Of a stretch of DNA of 64,000 bases, positions 1-8,277 are shown in pieces. The notes beneath the pieces were generated by a model that searched no databases, had not been told where the DNA came from, and saw only the letters and a list, made by a program, of their open reading frames with translations. Position numbers and translations under genes: made by a program. The DNA is from Pseudomaricurvus sp033283175 (GTDB lineage Bacteria > Pseudomonadota > Gammaproteobacteria > Pseudomonadales > Cellvibrionaceae): NCBI GenBank assembly GCA_033283175.1, contig JAWMQM010000002.1, forward strand, positions 558,001 to 622,000. Reading direction: 5' to 3'. The first letter of the stretch is position 1. The number at the start of each line of letters is the position of its first letter.

Positions 1-113
1 TTGTCGGGGGACACCCGCACGGCAAACTTCGAGCGCTGTTTGGCACCACCCGTGACAACCTGCTGCACGAAGTGCATTGCGACCTGCTGGCGGTATGCCT
101 GGACAGGAAGTAA
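1..113 (+). CDS. Universal stress protein, C-terminal fragment (5' cut by window edge)
   Basis: Reading frame 3 is open from the window edge to TAA at 111-113 and encodes 36 residues. They match the C-terminal end of UspA-family proteins: a glycine-rich nucleotide-loop segment (VGGHPHGKLRALFGTTRDN) followed by the usual closing strand ending CDLLAVCL. The family binds ATP or acts as a cytoplasmic stress-response dimer. The rest of the gene lies outside the window, so length, start and ATP-binding status cannot be judged. Confidence 0.7.
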   Translation, partial: VGGHPHGKLRALFGTTRDNLLHEVHCDLLAVCLDRK

Positions 114-294
114 TAGCGCCGCAGCGCCAGACCGCGCTCTAAAACAAGCGTTGTTTGATCCGCAGCACACAATCCTGTTTTGACCGGCAAAGCTGCAAAA
201 AAGACTTGAATTCATCCCTTACTGGCGCAATAGTAAAGTTCAGGTGGCCACCTGTTTTCGTAAACGGATCCTTAGCAAGGCGAAGGAGAAATCT

Positions 295-648
295 ATGCGC
301 TCACCTAATGCAATTGTTTACCGCGACATCGACGCCTCACAGGCGCTCAACCATACCATCCATCGCAAACTCGACAAGCTCAACCGTTTTTGCGACCAGA
401 TCAACAGCAGCCGCGTTGTTCTCGGCACTCCCCACCAGCACAGCCACAAGGGCAAGCTCTTCAGGGCGCAGATTGAGCTTGGAATCAAGGGGCAGCCGGT
501 CATACTTCATCAGGACAATGCATCACTGCACATCGCCGTCAGAGACCTGTTCAAAGCCGCAGAAAGAAAGTTAAAAGAGGTATCCGGCAGGCGGGCCGAC
601 CATGGCCACGAAAAGCCACAGCTGGACCTGGATGAAGAACTTCACTGA
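295..648 (+). CDS. Ribosome hibernation-promoting factor (HPF/RaiA family)
   Basis: A 117-residue protein of the sigma-54 modulation/HPF/YfiA family, which binds the 30S decoding centre and silences ribosomes in stationary phase. The N-terminal pattern (YRDIDASQALNHTIHRKLDKL) matches the first strand and helix of the family, and the charged, His-rich tail is also typical. It is of the short type, with no C-terminal dimerisation domain. The ATG at 295 is chosen because an AAGGAG site sits about 8 bases upstream; the frame is open further upstream to 244 but has no ribosome site there. It stands alone between the Usp fragment and a convergent DUF4404 gene. Confidence 0.8.
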   Translation: MRSPNAIVYRDIDASQALNHTIHRKLDKLNRFCDQINSSRVVLGTPHQHSHKGKLFRAQIELGIKGQPVILHQDNASLHIAVRDLFKAAERKLKEVSGRRADHGHEKPQLDLDEELH

Positions 649-679
649 TCCTGTAATCTGACCATCTGAATCAGCCGAC

Positions 680-708
680 CGCCTCCCCGCTTCAGGAACG
701 GGGAGGCG
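680..708. terminator. GC-rich hairpin between convergent genes
   Basis: A perfect 10-bp inverted repeat (CGCCTCCCCG / CGGGGAGGCG) with a 9-base loop lies between the stops of the HPF gene and the DUF4404 gene. Neither side has a clear T tract, so it may be an atypical bidirectional terminator. Confidence 0.5.
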
Positions 709-721
709 TCTGGCAATCTCC

Positions 722-964
722 TCAAACCCCCATATTCTTGAGAGTCTCCATCACCTCTTTGATGGTCTTCGCCAGCGTCGGGTGAGACACTTCGAACTCC
801 ACAGCCTTCTCGGCGAGTTCATCCGTCACATTGTCATCCGGCTTACCTCCGGCAATGCGGGTAGCGATATCACCGAACAGATCCCTTTCGTGATCTCCCA
901 GCGCCTCACGCATAACCTGTTTCAGCTTGGCGAGGGCCTGGTGCAACTCCTGTTCTGTCGTCAT
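722..964 (-). CDS. DUF4404 family small protein
   Basis: An 80-residue soluble, helical, acidic protein. It resembles DUF4404 proteins: an N-terminal heptad-like helix (EQELHQALAKLKQVM) and a C-terminal EVSHPTLAKTIKEVMETLKNMGV-type helix are the family hallmarks. Function is unknown in the family. The ATG at 964 is preferred over the longer frame start at 1033 because a GGAG lies about 10 bases upstream and family members start here. It converges on the HPF gene and follows a tRNA cluster on the same strand. Confidence 0.75.
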   Translation of the reverse strand: MTTEQELHQALAKLKQVMREALGDHERDLFGDIATRIAGGKPDDNVTDELAEKAVEFEVSHPTLAKTIKEVMETLKNMGV

Positions 965-1163
965 AGGGTTGGCTCCATTGACTGCTAAAAAATCGACGGG
1001 ATGGCTGCAACAGATCGCCGTAGCCGAATTCAAGTATATGCGCTTCAGGTGAAGCGTCTATAGTGACGACAAGGCAGGGGCGTGAACGGCGAAAAACAGA
1101 AGATGCGAAAACGGCGACGCCGGCGGGAGTCCGGTGCGGGATAACAGGAGTTCAGGGGGAAAA

Positions 1164-1240
1164 TGGGGTGGACGATGGGACTTGAACCCACGACGACTGG
1201 AATCACAATCCAGGGCTCTACCAACTGAGCTACGCCCACC
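1164..1240 (-). tRNA. tRNA-His (GTG)
   Basis: Full cloverleaf on the minus strand with anticodon loop TTGTGAT, the T-loop GGTTCAAGTCC, an encoded CCA end (TGG at 1164-1166 on plus) and the extra 5' G typical of tRNA-His. It is the last member of a Pro-Arg-His cluster. Confidence 0.96.
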
Positions 1241-1271
1241 ATTGATCGGTGTACCCGGCCCACGCCGAAAA

Positions 1272-1348
1272 TGGCGCGCCCGGCAGGATTCGAACCTGCG
1301 GCCATCCGCTTAGAAGGCGGATGCTCTATCCAACTGAGCTACGGGCGC
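1272..1348 (-). tRNA. tRNA-Arg (TCT)
   Basis: Cloverleaf on the minus strand, 5' GCGCCCGTAGCTCAG, anticodon loop TTCTAAG (anticodon TCT) and encoded CCA. It lies 31 bp from tRNA-His and 69 bp from tRNA-Pro, so it is probably cotranscribed with both. Confidence 0.96.
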
Positions 1349-1417
1349 TTTTGGATTGCCTTGCGGCAACTACTGAGCCCTAGACTCATGCCTTCCCAGG
1401 CTCGAACTGAGAAATAG

Positions 1418-1494
<77 letters not shown>

Positions 1495-1533
1495 ACTTGT
1501 CCCGCAAGTGCTGTCGCCCTTGAGGAGGTGCGC

Positions 1534-1562
1534 ATATTACCCATGGCCCCTTTTTCCGTCAA
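1534..1562 (-). promoter_or_regulatory. Sigma-70 promoter of the tRNA-Pro-Arg-His operon
   Basis: On the minus strand TTGACG (1557-1562) and TAATAT (1534-1539) are separated by exactly 17 bp. A GC-rich discriminator (GCGCACC) follows, as expected for stable-RNA promoters under stringent control. Transcription should start near 1527, about 33 bases before tRNA-Pro. Confidence 0.75.
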
Positions 1563-1742
1563 CGGCTTTTGTGAAAAAAATTTTCAACCTTGCCAGTTAC
1601 TTAAAGGCCGATTTGCAGAACCCGCGCAAGCCGGGGCTGGCAGCTGATCCGCAAGCTGCGCAGTTGGCCCCCCGGGCAGCTTGTGGGACAATAGCGCGCT
1701 TTCATACTCCCCCTCTAATAACGGTTCAAACAGGTACCCTGA

Positions 1743-2588
1743 ATGACTGCACTGGTTCTGGACGGCAAAGCGCTGGCCCAAAAAACGGAACAAGAACTGA
1801 CTGCCCGTGTGGCTGAGCTGAAAGCCAAGAGCGACGGTCAGACACCAATTCTGGCCACGATCCTGGTGGGCGGCGATCCGGCTTCCGCAACCTACGTCAA
1901 GATGAAGGGCAATGCCTGCACCCGTATCGGCATGGACTCCCTCAAGGTAGAGATGCCGGAAGAGACCACCACCGAGCAGCTGCTGGCCAAAATCGATGAA
2001 CTGAACGCCAACCCCAACGTTCATGGCATCCTCCTCCAGCACCCGGTTCCCGAGCAGATTGACGAGCGTGCCTGCTTTGACGCCATCGCCCTCGAAAAGG
2101 ACGTAGACGGCGTTACCTGCCTCGGCTTTGGCCGCATGAGCATGGGCGAAGAGGCCTATGGCTGCGCCACACCCAAGGGCATCATGCGCCTGCTGGAAGC
2201 CTACAACATCGATATCGCCGGCAAGCACGCCGTCGTCGTTGGCCGTTCCCCAATCCTCGGCAAACCCATGGCCATGATGCTGCTGGGTGCCAATGCTACC
2301 GTGACCATCTGCCACTCCCGCACCAAAAACCTGGCGGACCACATTCGCCAGGCGGATATTGTGGTCGGCGCCGTGGGCAAGCCGGAGTTCATTAAAGCCG
2401 AATGGATCAAGGATGGCGCCGTGGTGGTGGATGCCGGTTATCACCCCGGCGGTGTGGGCGACATCGAACTGGAACCCCTGAAGGAGCGTGTCGCCGCCTA
2501 CACCCCGGTTCCGGGCGGTGTGGGTCCCATGACCATCAACACGCTGATCTATCAATCTGTCGATTCCGGTGAACGCAAGATCGGCTGA
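1743..2588 (+). CDS. folD: Bifunctional methylene-THF dehydrogenase / methenyl-THF cyclohydrolase FolD
   Basis: A 281-residue cytoplasmic enzyme that oxidises 5,10-methylene-THF with NADP and hydrolyses the product to 10-formyl-THF for one-carbon metabolism. The sequence is full length for the family. It has the YVKMK motif with the catalytic lysine, the VVVGRSPILGKP nucleotide-binding loop, and the PVPGGVGPMT signature near the C terminus. Upstream is the divergent tRNA cluster, a common placement of folD in gammaproteobacteria. A pseudouridine synthase gene follows 57 bp downstream on the same strand. Nothing unusual. Confidence 0.97.
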   Translation: MTALVLDGKALAQKTEQELTARVAELKAKSDGQTPILATILVGGDPASATYVKMKGNACTRIGMDSLKVEMPEETTTEQLLAKIDELNANPNVHGILLQHPVPEQIDERACFDAIALEKDVDGVTCLGFGRMSMGEEAYGCATPKGIMRLLEAYNIDIAGKHAVVVGRSPILGKPMAMMLLGANATVTICHSRTKNLADHIRQADIVVGAVGKPEFIKAEWIKDGAVVVDAGYHPGGVGDIELEPLKERVAAYTPVPGGVGPMTINTLIYQSVDSGERKIG

Positions 2589-2645
2589 TCCTGTTCCAGG
2601 GGGCGTGCATGCCCCCTGCTCCTCCCCTTCGCGGTTTACGCCACC

Positions 2646-3434
2646 ATGCAAGCCCTGCCTGTAATCTATCAGGACGACACGCTGATTGCCGTCAACAAGC
2701 CCTCAGGCCTGCTGGTGCACCGCAGCATGATCGACCGTCACGAAACCCGTTTTGCACTGCAGATGGTGCGGGATATGTGCGGCCGTCACGTTTACCCTGT
2801 ACACCGCCTGGACAAGCCCACGTCCGGCGTCCTGCTGTTTACCTTCAACCCGGAGAGCGCGCGGGCGCTCAGCGAACAATTTGCAGCGCACACCGTGGAA
2901 AAGCACTACCTGGCGGTGGTGCGGGGGTTTCCACCACAGACAGGACTGATTGATCACCCGTTGCGGGAAGAGCTGGACAAGATCGCTGACCGTAAAGCGC
3001 AGGCCGAAAAGCCGGCTCAGGAAGCCCGAACCCGCTATCGTACCCTCGCCCATTGTGAACTGCCGGTGAGTATCGAAGGCTACCCCCAGAGTCGCTATGC
3101 GCTGGTGGAGTGCCTTCCACTCAGCGGCCGCAAACACCAGATCCGTCGCCACCTGAAGCACATTAACCACCCGGTGATTGGCGATGCCAAGCACGGCCGG
3201 GGGCGTCACAATCGCTATTTCCGCGATCACCTGGGGGCCCCTCGCCTGCTGCTGCACGCCGCCCGGCTCTGCCTGCGCCACCCCCTGACTGGCGCCCCGC
3301 TGCAGCTCGATGCGCCCCTGGATGCCACCATGCAAGGCCTGCTGGATCGCTTTGGCTGGCTGCCGACGCTGCCTGACATCTGGCTCGGGGACCACACCAC
3401 ACACCCAACAGGAGACCAGCATGCGCCTGGATAA
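2646..3434 (+). CDS. truC: tRNA pseudouridine(65) synthase TruC
   Basis: A 262-residue RluA-type pseudouridine synthase. The catalytic motif HRLDKPTSG (Asp nucleophile) sits near residue 57, and KHQIRRHLKHINHPVIGD is characteristic of TruC, which modifies U65 of tRNA-Ile1 and tRNA-Asp. It has no S4 domain, as expected for TruC. Its 3' end overlaps the start of rsuA by 14 bp, so the two modification enzymes are probably translationally coupled. The next genes continue the RNA-modification theme. Confidence 0.88.
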   Translation: MQALPVIYQDDTLIAVNKPSGLLVHRSMIDRHETRFALQMVRDMCGRHVYPVHRLDKPTSGVLLFTFNPESARALSEQFAAHTVEKHYLAVVRGFPPQTGLIDHPLREELDKIADRKAQAEKPAQEARTRYRTLAHCELPVSIEGYPQSRYALVECLPLSGRKHQIRRHLKHINHPVIGDAKHGRGRHNRYFRDHLGAPRLLLHAARLCLRHPLTGAPLQLDAPLDATMQGLLDRFGWLPTLPDIWLGDHTTHPTGDQHAPG

Positions 3435-4119
3435 ATACATCAGTCAGGTAACCGACCTCTCCCGCAAGGAAGTGAAGCGCCTGTTGCGCAATGGCCTGGT
3501 GGCCGTGGACGACGAGATCACCAAAGATGCCGCCCTGCAGGTTGGCGAAAGCAGTGTTGTAACCCTTGAAGGCGAACCCCTGCAGGCACCGGGACCACGT
3601 TACTTTATGCTGCACAAGCCCAAGGGCTACGTCTGTGTCACCCAGGACCGGGAGCACCCTACAGTGCTAGAACTGCTGGATGAGCCCAACAAAGACAAGC
3701 TGCAAATTGCCGGCCGCCTGGATATCGACACCACCGGGCTGGTACTGATTACCGATAACGGACAGTGGAACCACGCCGTCACCAGCCCCCGACGTGACTG
3801 CCACAAAACCTACCATGTGACCCTGGCCGAAGACATTTCGGCAGACACCGCCGCTCGCTTTGCCGAAGGGGTGCTGCTGGAGGGCGAATTCAAACCCACA
3901 CTGCCAGCCACCCTGCAACAGCTCTATGCCAATGAATGCCTGCTCACCATCAGTGAAGGCAAGTACCATCAGGTCAAGCGCATGTTTGCCGCTGTCGGCA
4001 ACCGCGTGGAGGAGTTGCATCGACTGCAGGTGGGTGACATCGTACTGGAAGAAGAGCTGGCCGAAGGTGACTACCGCCCGCTGTCCGCAGCCGAAATCGC
4101 CAGTGTTGGCGCCCATTGA
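3421..4119 (+). CDS. rsuA: 16S rRNA pseudouridine(516) synthase RsuA
   Basis: A 232-residue protein with an N-terminal S4 RNA-binding domain (MRLDKYISQVTDLSRKEVKR) and a pseudouridine synthase domain carrying GRLDIDTTGLVLITDNG with the catalytic Asp. RsuA makes pseudouridine 516 in 16S rRNA during 30S assembly. The ATG at 3421 is chosen over the longer open frame because an AGGAG is 6 bases upstream and the S4 domain starts exactly here. It overlaps truC by 14 bp, and a methyltransferase gene starts 23 bp downstream. Confidence 0.93.
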   Translation: MRLDKYISQVTDLSRKEVKRLLRNGLVAVDDEITKDAALQVGESSVVTLEGEPLQAPGPRYFMLHKPKGYVCVTQDREHPTVLELLDEPNKDKLQIAGRLDIDTTGLVLITDNGQWNHAVTSPRRDCHKTYHVTLAEDISADTAARFAEGVLLEGEFKPTLPATLQQLYANECLLTISEGKYHQVKRMFAAVGNRVEELHRLQVGDIVLEEELAEGDYRPLSAAEIASVGAH

Positions 4120-4142
4120 CCGAAGGCCACAGCGAACCGCCA

Positions 4143-5210
4143 ATGACCGACAACAGCTTTTCCCTGATCGCACCGGTCCTGCGTAACACGCGGGTGAAAA
4201 CCCTGTGGGTAGCGGATGAAAATGTAACCGCCGATGTAGCGGCAGTTGCACCCCACAGCAATCTGTTGCTGGTGACCAACCGTTTTGACCTGTTTCAGTC
4301 AGCCAACAGTGCCGGGCTGGAGTGCGGCTTCAGCGATTATGATTTCAGCAACTTCGCAGATGCCTCATTTGACCAGGTGGTATACCGGGTTTCCAAAGAG
4401 CGGCCGGTGGTGCATCACGTTATCAACCAGGCCTGGCGCCTGTTGAAAGACGGCGGGCAACTGTTGCTCGCCGGTGAAAAAAACGACGGTATCAAAGGCT
4501 ACGTCGAGAAAGCCGGTAAACTGTTAGGCGACCGTCAACCCGCGCGCAAAAGTGGCAACTGCTACAACGCGGAACTCCGTAAGCACAACAACTGGCAAGC
4601 GGAACAACAGCTGGATGACAAAAATTACAACACTCTGCGGGCGGTGCTGGAACTTGATGGGCCGGAACCGGTTACCGTGCTGTCGAAGCCCGGCGTCTAC
4701 GGCTGGAACAAGGAGGATCAGGGCAGCCGCCTGCTGATGGATACCGCTGCCGCCCTCTACGCGAAAGGTGGTTATCCGGGCAGTGTGATTGACCTGGGCT
4801 GTGGCTATGGTTACCTGACCCTGCGCACCCGCCACTGGCCCACCCTCAGCCGCGCAGCAACCGATAACAACGCGGCCGCCATTCAGAGTGCAGAGACCAA
4901 TTTCCGCAACGCTGGCCTTGTGGTTGCGCTGACGCCGGATGATTGCGGACAACAGATCAGTTCTCGCTTTGAACTGGTGCTCTGCAACCCGCCGTTTCAC
5001 CAGGGCTTTGACACCAGCAGTGAACTTACCCGCACCTTCCTGCGCCAAAGTGCACGTCTGCTGGATCGCTCGCAGGCCAATGCCCATGCGCTGCTGGTGG
5101 TGAACCAGTTTATCGCGCTGGAAACACTGGGGCTGGACTATTTCCGCAAGGCAGAGGTGCTCGACAGCGACCGGCAATTCAAGGTGGTGCGACTCAGCGA
5201 TCCACGCTGA
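4143..5210 (+). CDS. rsmC: 16S rRNA (guanine-N2) methyltransferase, RsmC/RlmG family
   Basis: A 355-residue protein with two methyltransferase-like halves, the architecture of RsmC (m2G1207 of 16S rRNA) and RlmG (m2G1835 of 23S rRNA). The C-terminal half is the active one: VIDLGCGYGYLTL binds SAM, and LVLCNPPFHQG is the NPPF catalytic loop. The N-terminal half is degenerate. Length and the position beside rsuA favour RsmC, but RlmG cannot be excluded. The ATG at 4143 is preferred; a TTG at 4116 overlapping the rsuA stop is the alternative. Confidence 0.8.
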   Translation: MTDNSFSLIAPVLRNTRVKTLWVADENVTADVAAVAPHSNLLLVTNRFDLFQSANSAGLECGFSDYDFSNFADASFDQVVYRVSKERPVVHHVINQAWRLLKDGGQLLLAGEKNDGIKGYVEKAGKLLGDRQPARKSGNCYNAELRKHNNWQAEQQLDDKNYNTLRAVLELDGPEPVTVLSKPGVYGWNKEDQGSRLLMDTAAALYAKGGYPGSVIDLGCGYGYLTLRTRHWPTLSRAATDNNAAAIQSAETNFRNAGLVVALTPDDCGQQISSRFELVLCNPPFHQGFDTSSELTRTFLRQSARLLDRSQANAHALLVVNQFIALETLGLDYFRKAEVLDSDRQFKVVRLSDPR

Positions 5211-5270
5211 GCAGCCCGCCCCTCCCACTATCCTTCTTTAAACATTTTTCCTTCACGCCCACCAGCCCTC

Positions 5271-6020
5271 CTACCAGAGCTGGCGTGACACGTAGTTGAG
5301 TGCACAGCCACGACGTCCGCGGTCCAGCAACACCTGTTGCGCCATGCGCTGCTGCCACTCTTCGTCACTGCAGTATTCCCGGTTCAACACCAGTATCCGG
5401 TTTTCAAACGCGGCGGTACTCAGCACCCGCGCCTGTGACCAGCGCAGCAGTTGTGCCGGGTCGCTGCACCAATGACTCAGGCGCAACCCCAGAGTGCTGT
5501 CAAAATTGGAGACCAGGGCGCCCTGCGGGCTGACAACCCTGTCCAGCGTCCGGGTCCACGATCGGTCTGCGACAATGGCACGTCGCGGCTGGCCATTGGA
5601 TTCACCAAACAGGTCATCCACCACCAGGTCGAAGGCAGGCCCCCGGTAATATCGCAGCCACTGCAGCGCGTCCGCCTGTAACAGGGTGACATTGGGCCGG
5701 GATACTCCGAAAAAGCGTTTGGCCACGTAGAGGTGCACCGGATTCAACTCCACACCCACTATCAGGTCGGGCTGCAGGAAGTCATTCAGCTGCCGGATTA
5801 CCGCGCCGCCGCCCACGCCCAGCACCAGCACCCGTCGTGGCCGGCCGCCGTTGGCCAGAAACGCCGGCACCAGCAGCATGTCCCAAACGGAACCGGCCAC
5901 CGGCTGTGAGGGGTTGTATTGGGTGTGAAAGACGCCATTGCTGTAGAGCCGCAAGGTATTGCCTGCCCTGCGCACCTCGTAGCGGGTGCCAGCGTCGTTT
6001 TTCTGCCAGACAATTGCCAT
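5271..6020 (-). CDS. Spermidine synthase-fold methyltransferase-like protein
   Basis: A 249-residue Rossmann-fold protein of the spermine/spermidine synthase superfamily. VLVLGVGGGAVIRQL (about residues 64-78) is the SAM/dcSAM-binding glycine motif, GVELNP the acidic ribose-binding strand and DLVVDDLFGE the active-site strand. The polyamine-synthase substrate signature is not obvious, so the activity is unknown and it should not be called SpeE. It ends about 60 bp from the convergent rsmC-like gene; the DnaJ-related gene lies 9 bp upstream on the same strand, so they probably form an operon. Confidence 0.72.
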   Translation of the reverse strand: MAIVWQKNDAGTRYEVRRAGNTLRLYSNGVFHTQYNPSQPVAGSVWDMLLVPAFLANGGRPRRVLVLGVGGGAVIRQLNDFLQPDLIVGVELNPVHLYVAKRFFGVSRPNVTLLQADALQWLRYYRGPAFDLVVDDLFGESNGQPRRAIVADRSWTRTLDRVVSPQGALVSNFDSTLGLRLSHWCSDPAQLLRWSQARVLSTAAFENRILVLNREYCSDEEWQQRMAQQVLLDRGRRGCALNYVSRQLW

Positions 6021-6029
6021 AGGATCGGG

Positions 6030-6605
6030 TCAGTTGCGCGGATGCCGCAGGGTATCCATGGCGCGATTGAGCGCCACCATTTCATCGGCACTGCCACCGC
6101 GATCGGGGTGGCACTCCATAACCCGCTGCCGGTAGCGCTGGCGGATCTCGCGTTCACTCACCGGATCCTGCAAGCCCAGTACCTGGAGAGCCCTCTCCCG
6201 CCCCGGAGGACGCACAAAGCGACGCCAGAACTCCTGTAACATCTCACCAATGGAACGCCGGTCGGCACGCTGGAAGTGACTCCAATCCAGGTAGTACTGT
6301 GCCAGCCGTTCATCGGCCGGATCGCCAGGAAGTGCGCCTTCACCACGGCCCGCCCCCTGCAAACGGATCTCCAGGGGGGTGACCACAAGAGACCACTGCT
6401 GCTCGTTCCAGAGCATGGTGCGCAACTGGTAGAGGGCATTCATGGTGAGGAAGTGAGCCTGAAACAGGGCCAGCGAATCGCGGCCATAGGTTGGGTCCAG
6501 CAAGCCCTGCTGAACCATCCCCAGCAACAGCTCATGTTCTGTCCACTGTCGCTGCGGGTGTTGGAGCAACATCTGCTGTATCGGCTCCAGAAAGGGGTTG
6601 TGCAT
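6030..6605 (-). CDS. DnaJ-related protein with C-terminal J domain
   Basis: A 191-residue protein. The C-terminal 50 residues are a J domain with the HPD motif (RQRYRQRVMECHPDRGG) that stimulates Hsp70 ATPase. The N-terminal about 130 residues (NPFLEPIQQMLLQHP...) match the DNAJ-related N-terminal domain of small gammaproteobacterial cochaperones. It has no zinc finger and no G/F linker, so it is not DnaJ itself. Its client is unknown. The spermidine-synthase-fold gene lies 9 bp downstream. Confidence 0.82.
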   Translation of the reverse strand: MHNPFLEPIQQMLLQHPQRQWTEHELLLGMVQQGLLDPTYGRDSLALFQAHFLTMNALYQLRTMLWNEQQWSLVVTPLEIRLQGAGRGEGALPGDPADERLAQYYLDWSHFQRADRRSIGEMLQEFWRRFVRPPGRERALQVLGLQDPVSEREIRQRYRQRVMECHPDRGGSADEMVALNRAMDTLRHPRN

Positions 6606-6698
6606 GTTATCTGCCCTGTGTTCACCGGGGGCGGCTGAGTGTCGCCCCAGACTACACGGAAGTCCCCGGAATGCAACCGACAGCCTGCGCCGGCGGCA

Positions 6699-6727
6699 TT
6701 GCTGAGCCGCCCCGCCGTCCTTATAAT
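6699..6727 (+). promoter_or_regulatory. Sigma-70 promoter of ppnP
   Basis: TTGCTG (6699-6704) and a perfect TATAAT (6722-6727) are spaced by 17 bp, 70 bp upstream of the ppnP start codon. Confidence 0.65.
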
Positions 6728-6796
6728 CGCCGCCTCACTTTTGCCGCACAACCGCCAACAGCGGACAAACGGCCTTAATCAGCAGGTACCCCGACC

Positions 6797-7078
6797 ATGT
6801 TCAAAACCAACGAATACTTTGACGGCAAGGTAAAATCCATTGCTTTCCAGACCGAAACCCTGCCTGCAACCATCGGCGTTATGGCCCAGGGCGACTATGA
6901 GTTTGGTACCTCCCAGAAAGAGTACATGACCGTCACCTCCGGCCAGCTGCGGGTGCTGCTGCCAGGTTCCGGGGAGTGGCAGACCTTCGCTCAGGGTGAA
7001 ACCTTCGAAGTGGAAGCCAACCAGCGCTTCAAGGTGACCGCTGTTGTAGAAAGCGCCTACCTCTGCCTCTACGAATAA
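6797..7078 (+). CDS. ppnP: Pyrimidine/purine nucleoside phosphorylase PpnP
   Basis: A 93-residue single-domain cupin (former DUF1255, YaiE), full length. Known members phosphorolyse several purine and pyrimidine nucleosides to the free base and ribose-1-phosphate. The start MFKTNEYFDGKVKSIAF, the central GVMAQGDYEFGT and the EMEV-type strand (GETFEVEANQRFKV) are diagnostic. It is a single-gene unit with its own promoter upstream and a stem-loop downstream. Confidence 0.93.
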   Translation: MFKTNEYFDGKVKSIAFQTETLPATIGVMAQGDYEFGTSQKEYMTVTSGQLRVLLPGSGEWQTFAQGETFEVEANQRFKVTAVVESAYLCLYE

Positions 7079-7100
7079 CAGGAATTCCGCCTGGTGCTGC

Positions 7101-7123
7101 AGCGGGGGATTTCGTCCCCCGCT
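7101..7123. terminator. Hairpin terminator between ppnP and a convergent gene
   Basis: The inverted repeat AGCGGGGGAT / (A)TCCCCCGCT has a TTCG tetraloop, a very stable arrangement, 22 bp after the ppnP stop. It touches the stop of the convergent pseudouridine synthase gene. The T tract is poor. Confidence 0.6.
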
Positions 7124-7944
7124 TACCCCTCTGTTTCCACTCCCGCCGTTTTAACCACCAGGCCCGGCGGTAACTTCGGCCAGTTCAGGGTTGCCGGCTC
7201 CGTCCACTCCCCCAGCACTTCCCGTAACCCCTCCTCCCCAAACCAGATTCCGGCTTCCGGTAACGCGGCGTAACTGTGGCTTTGCCCCTGCCACGGAAAC
7301 TGCAGTTGCCAGGCGTGCAGGTACATACGATCGGCGGCGCTGCCACCGTAGCGGCTATCCCCGAGAATGGGTGCACCGATGGCTCTCATCATCACCCTCA
7401 GCTGATGGGTCTTGCCGGTACAGGGTTTGAGGAGGAACAGGCGCTTACCGCCACCCAGGGATTTGCTGAAAAACTGGGTAACCGCCGGATTGTTGCGGCT
7501 CGGCGCCAGCTTCCAGGTGCCACGACGCGATTTCTCCATATCACCTGCAATCAGCCCCTGCTTCTTTACCGCTTTGCCGTCACTGATGGCGAGATAGAAC
7601 TTCTGCACCTGGCGGGCGGCGAACGCCATGGACAACTCCCGGTTGGCGGCCGCATGACAGGCCATAATCATGACCCCGCTGGTGCCCCGATCGAGCCGGT
7701 GAACCGGATAGAGCCGTTCCAGCCCCAAATCGCGGGCAACTTCAGCCAGCAACCCGTGCTCGCTGGCCGAGTCCTCGTGTTGGGGGTTATGCACCTCAAT
7801 CGAGGGTCCTTTGTTGACGACGACAAAATCGGCATTATGATCAAGCAAGGAGTAATTCAAGGCGTTTCGTCTCCGCCACACCGGCAACAATAAAAACGGT
7901 TGCACTATATCAACAAGGTCTACCCGGGTCTGTATCAGTATCAA
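7123..7944 (-). CDS. RluA-type pseudouridine synthase (TIGR01621-like)
   Basis: A 273-residue pseudouridine synthase with the catalytic HRLDRGTSGVMI motif, and GKTHQLRVMMRAIGAPILGD in the C-terminal half. There is no S4 domain. It resembles the uncharacterised Rlu subgroup of gammaproteobacteria rather than RluA, RluC, RluD or TruC, so the RNA target is unknown. The first about 30 residues are not typical of the family. The true start may be a TTG near 7860 (before NYSLLDHNADFVVVNK), because no good ribosome site precedes the ATG at 7944. Confidence 0.8.
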   Translation of the reverse strand: MILIQTRVDLVDIVQPFLLLPVWRRRNALNYSLLDHNADFVVVNKGPSIEVHNPQHEDSASEHGLLAEVARDLGLERLYPVHRLDRGTSGVMIMACHAAANRELSMAFAARQVQKFYLAISDGKAVKKQGLIAGDMEKSRRGTWKLAPSRNNPAVTQFFSKSLGGGKRLFLLKPCTGKTHQLRVMMRAIGAPILGDSRYGGSAADRMYLHAWQLQFPWQGQSHSYAALPEAGIWFGEEGLREVLGEWTEPATLNWPKLPPGLVVKTAGVETEG

Positions 7945-8010
7945 AACTGGTGAACCGGATCCAGCCAGTCACCGGGACAACCTCACTACCCGATCCCTCA
8001 AGGAGAGCAC

Positions 8011-8277
8011 ATGCAGTACGATACATTTGTGGAGTTACAAGAACAGTTTCCCAGCGGTCGTTACGAAGTAAACAGCCTGCAATTGCGTGACCTGCTGACG
8101 CACGGCGGTTGCGAGGGTGTCGGGGTGAGAGTATTGCACCTGGGAACGGTGCTGCTGGATACCACCGAGATGGCCGAACGCCTTCGTTCCGATAAGCATC
8201 CCCGCCTCGACGGCATCCGTATCACTTGTCTTGATGGACTGATCATTATCGATGAGCCATCCCACGGCGGTAAATAA
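8011..8277 (+). CDS. Hypothetical small protein upstream of a cardiolipin synthase-like gene
   Basis: An 88-residue soluble protein that I do not recognise. It has no signal peptide or membrane segment; a central stretch VGVRVLHLGTVLLDTTEMAERL and a C-terminal RITCLDGLIIIDEP suggest an alternating alpha/beta fold. CAAGGAG lies 9 bases before the ATG, a strong ribosome site. Its end overlaps the start of the phospholipase D-type gene by 26 bp in another frame, so the two are probably coupled. That overlap and the good ribosome site support a real gene. Confidence 0.62.
   Translation: MQYDTFVELQEQFPSGRYEVNSLQLRDLLTHGGCEGVGVRVLHLGTVLLDTTEMAERLRSDKHPRLDGIRITCLDGLIIIDEPSHGGK

Noticed and set aside
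1584..2651. 355-codon minus-strand frame opposite folD
   Set aside because: Shadow of folD caused by high GC; no ribosome site and no protein family.
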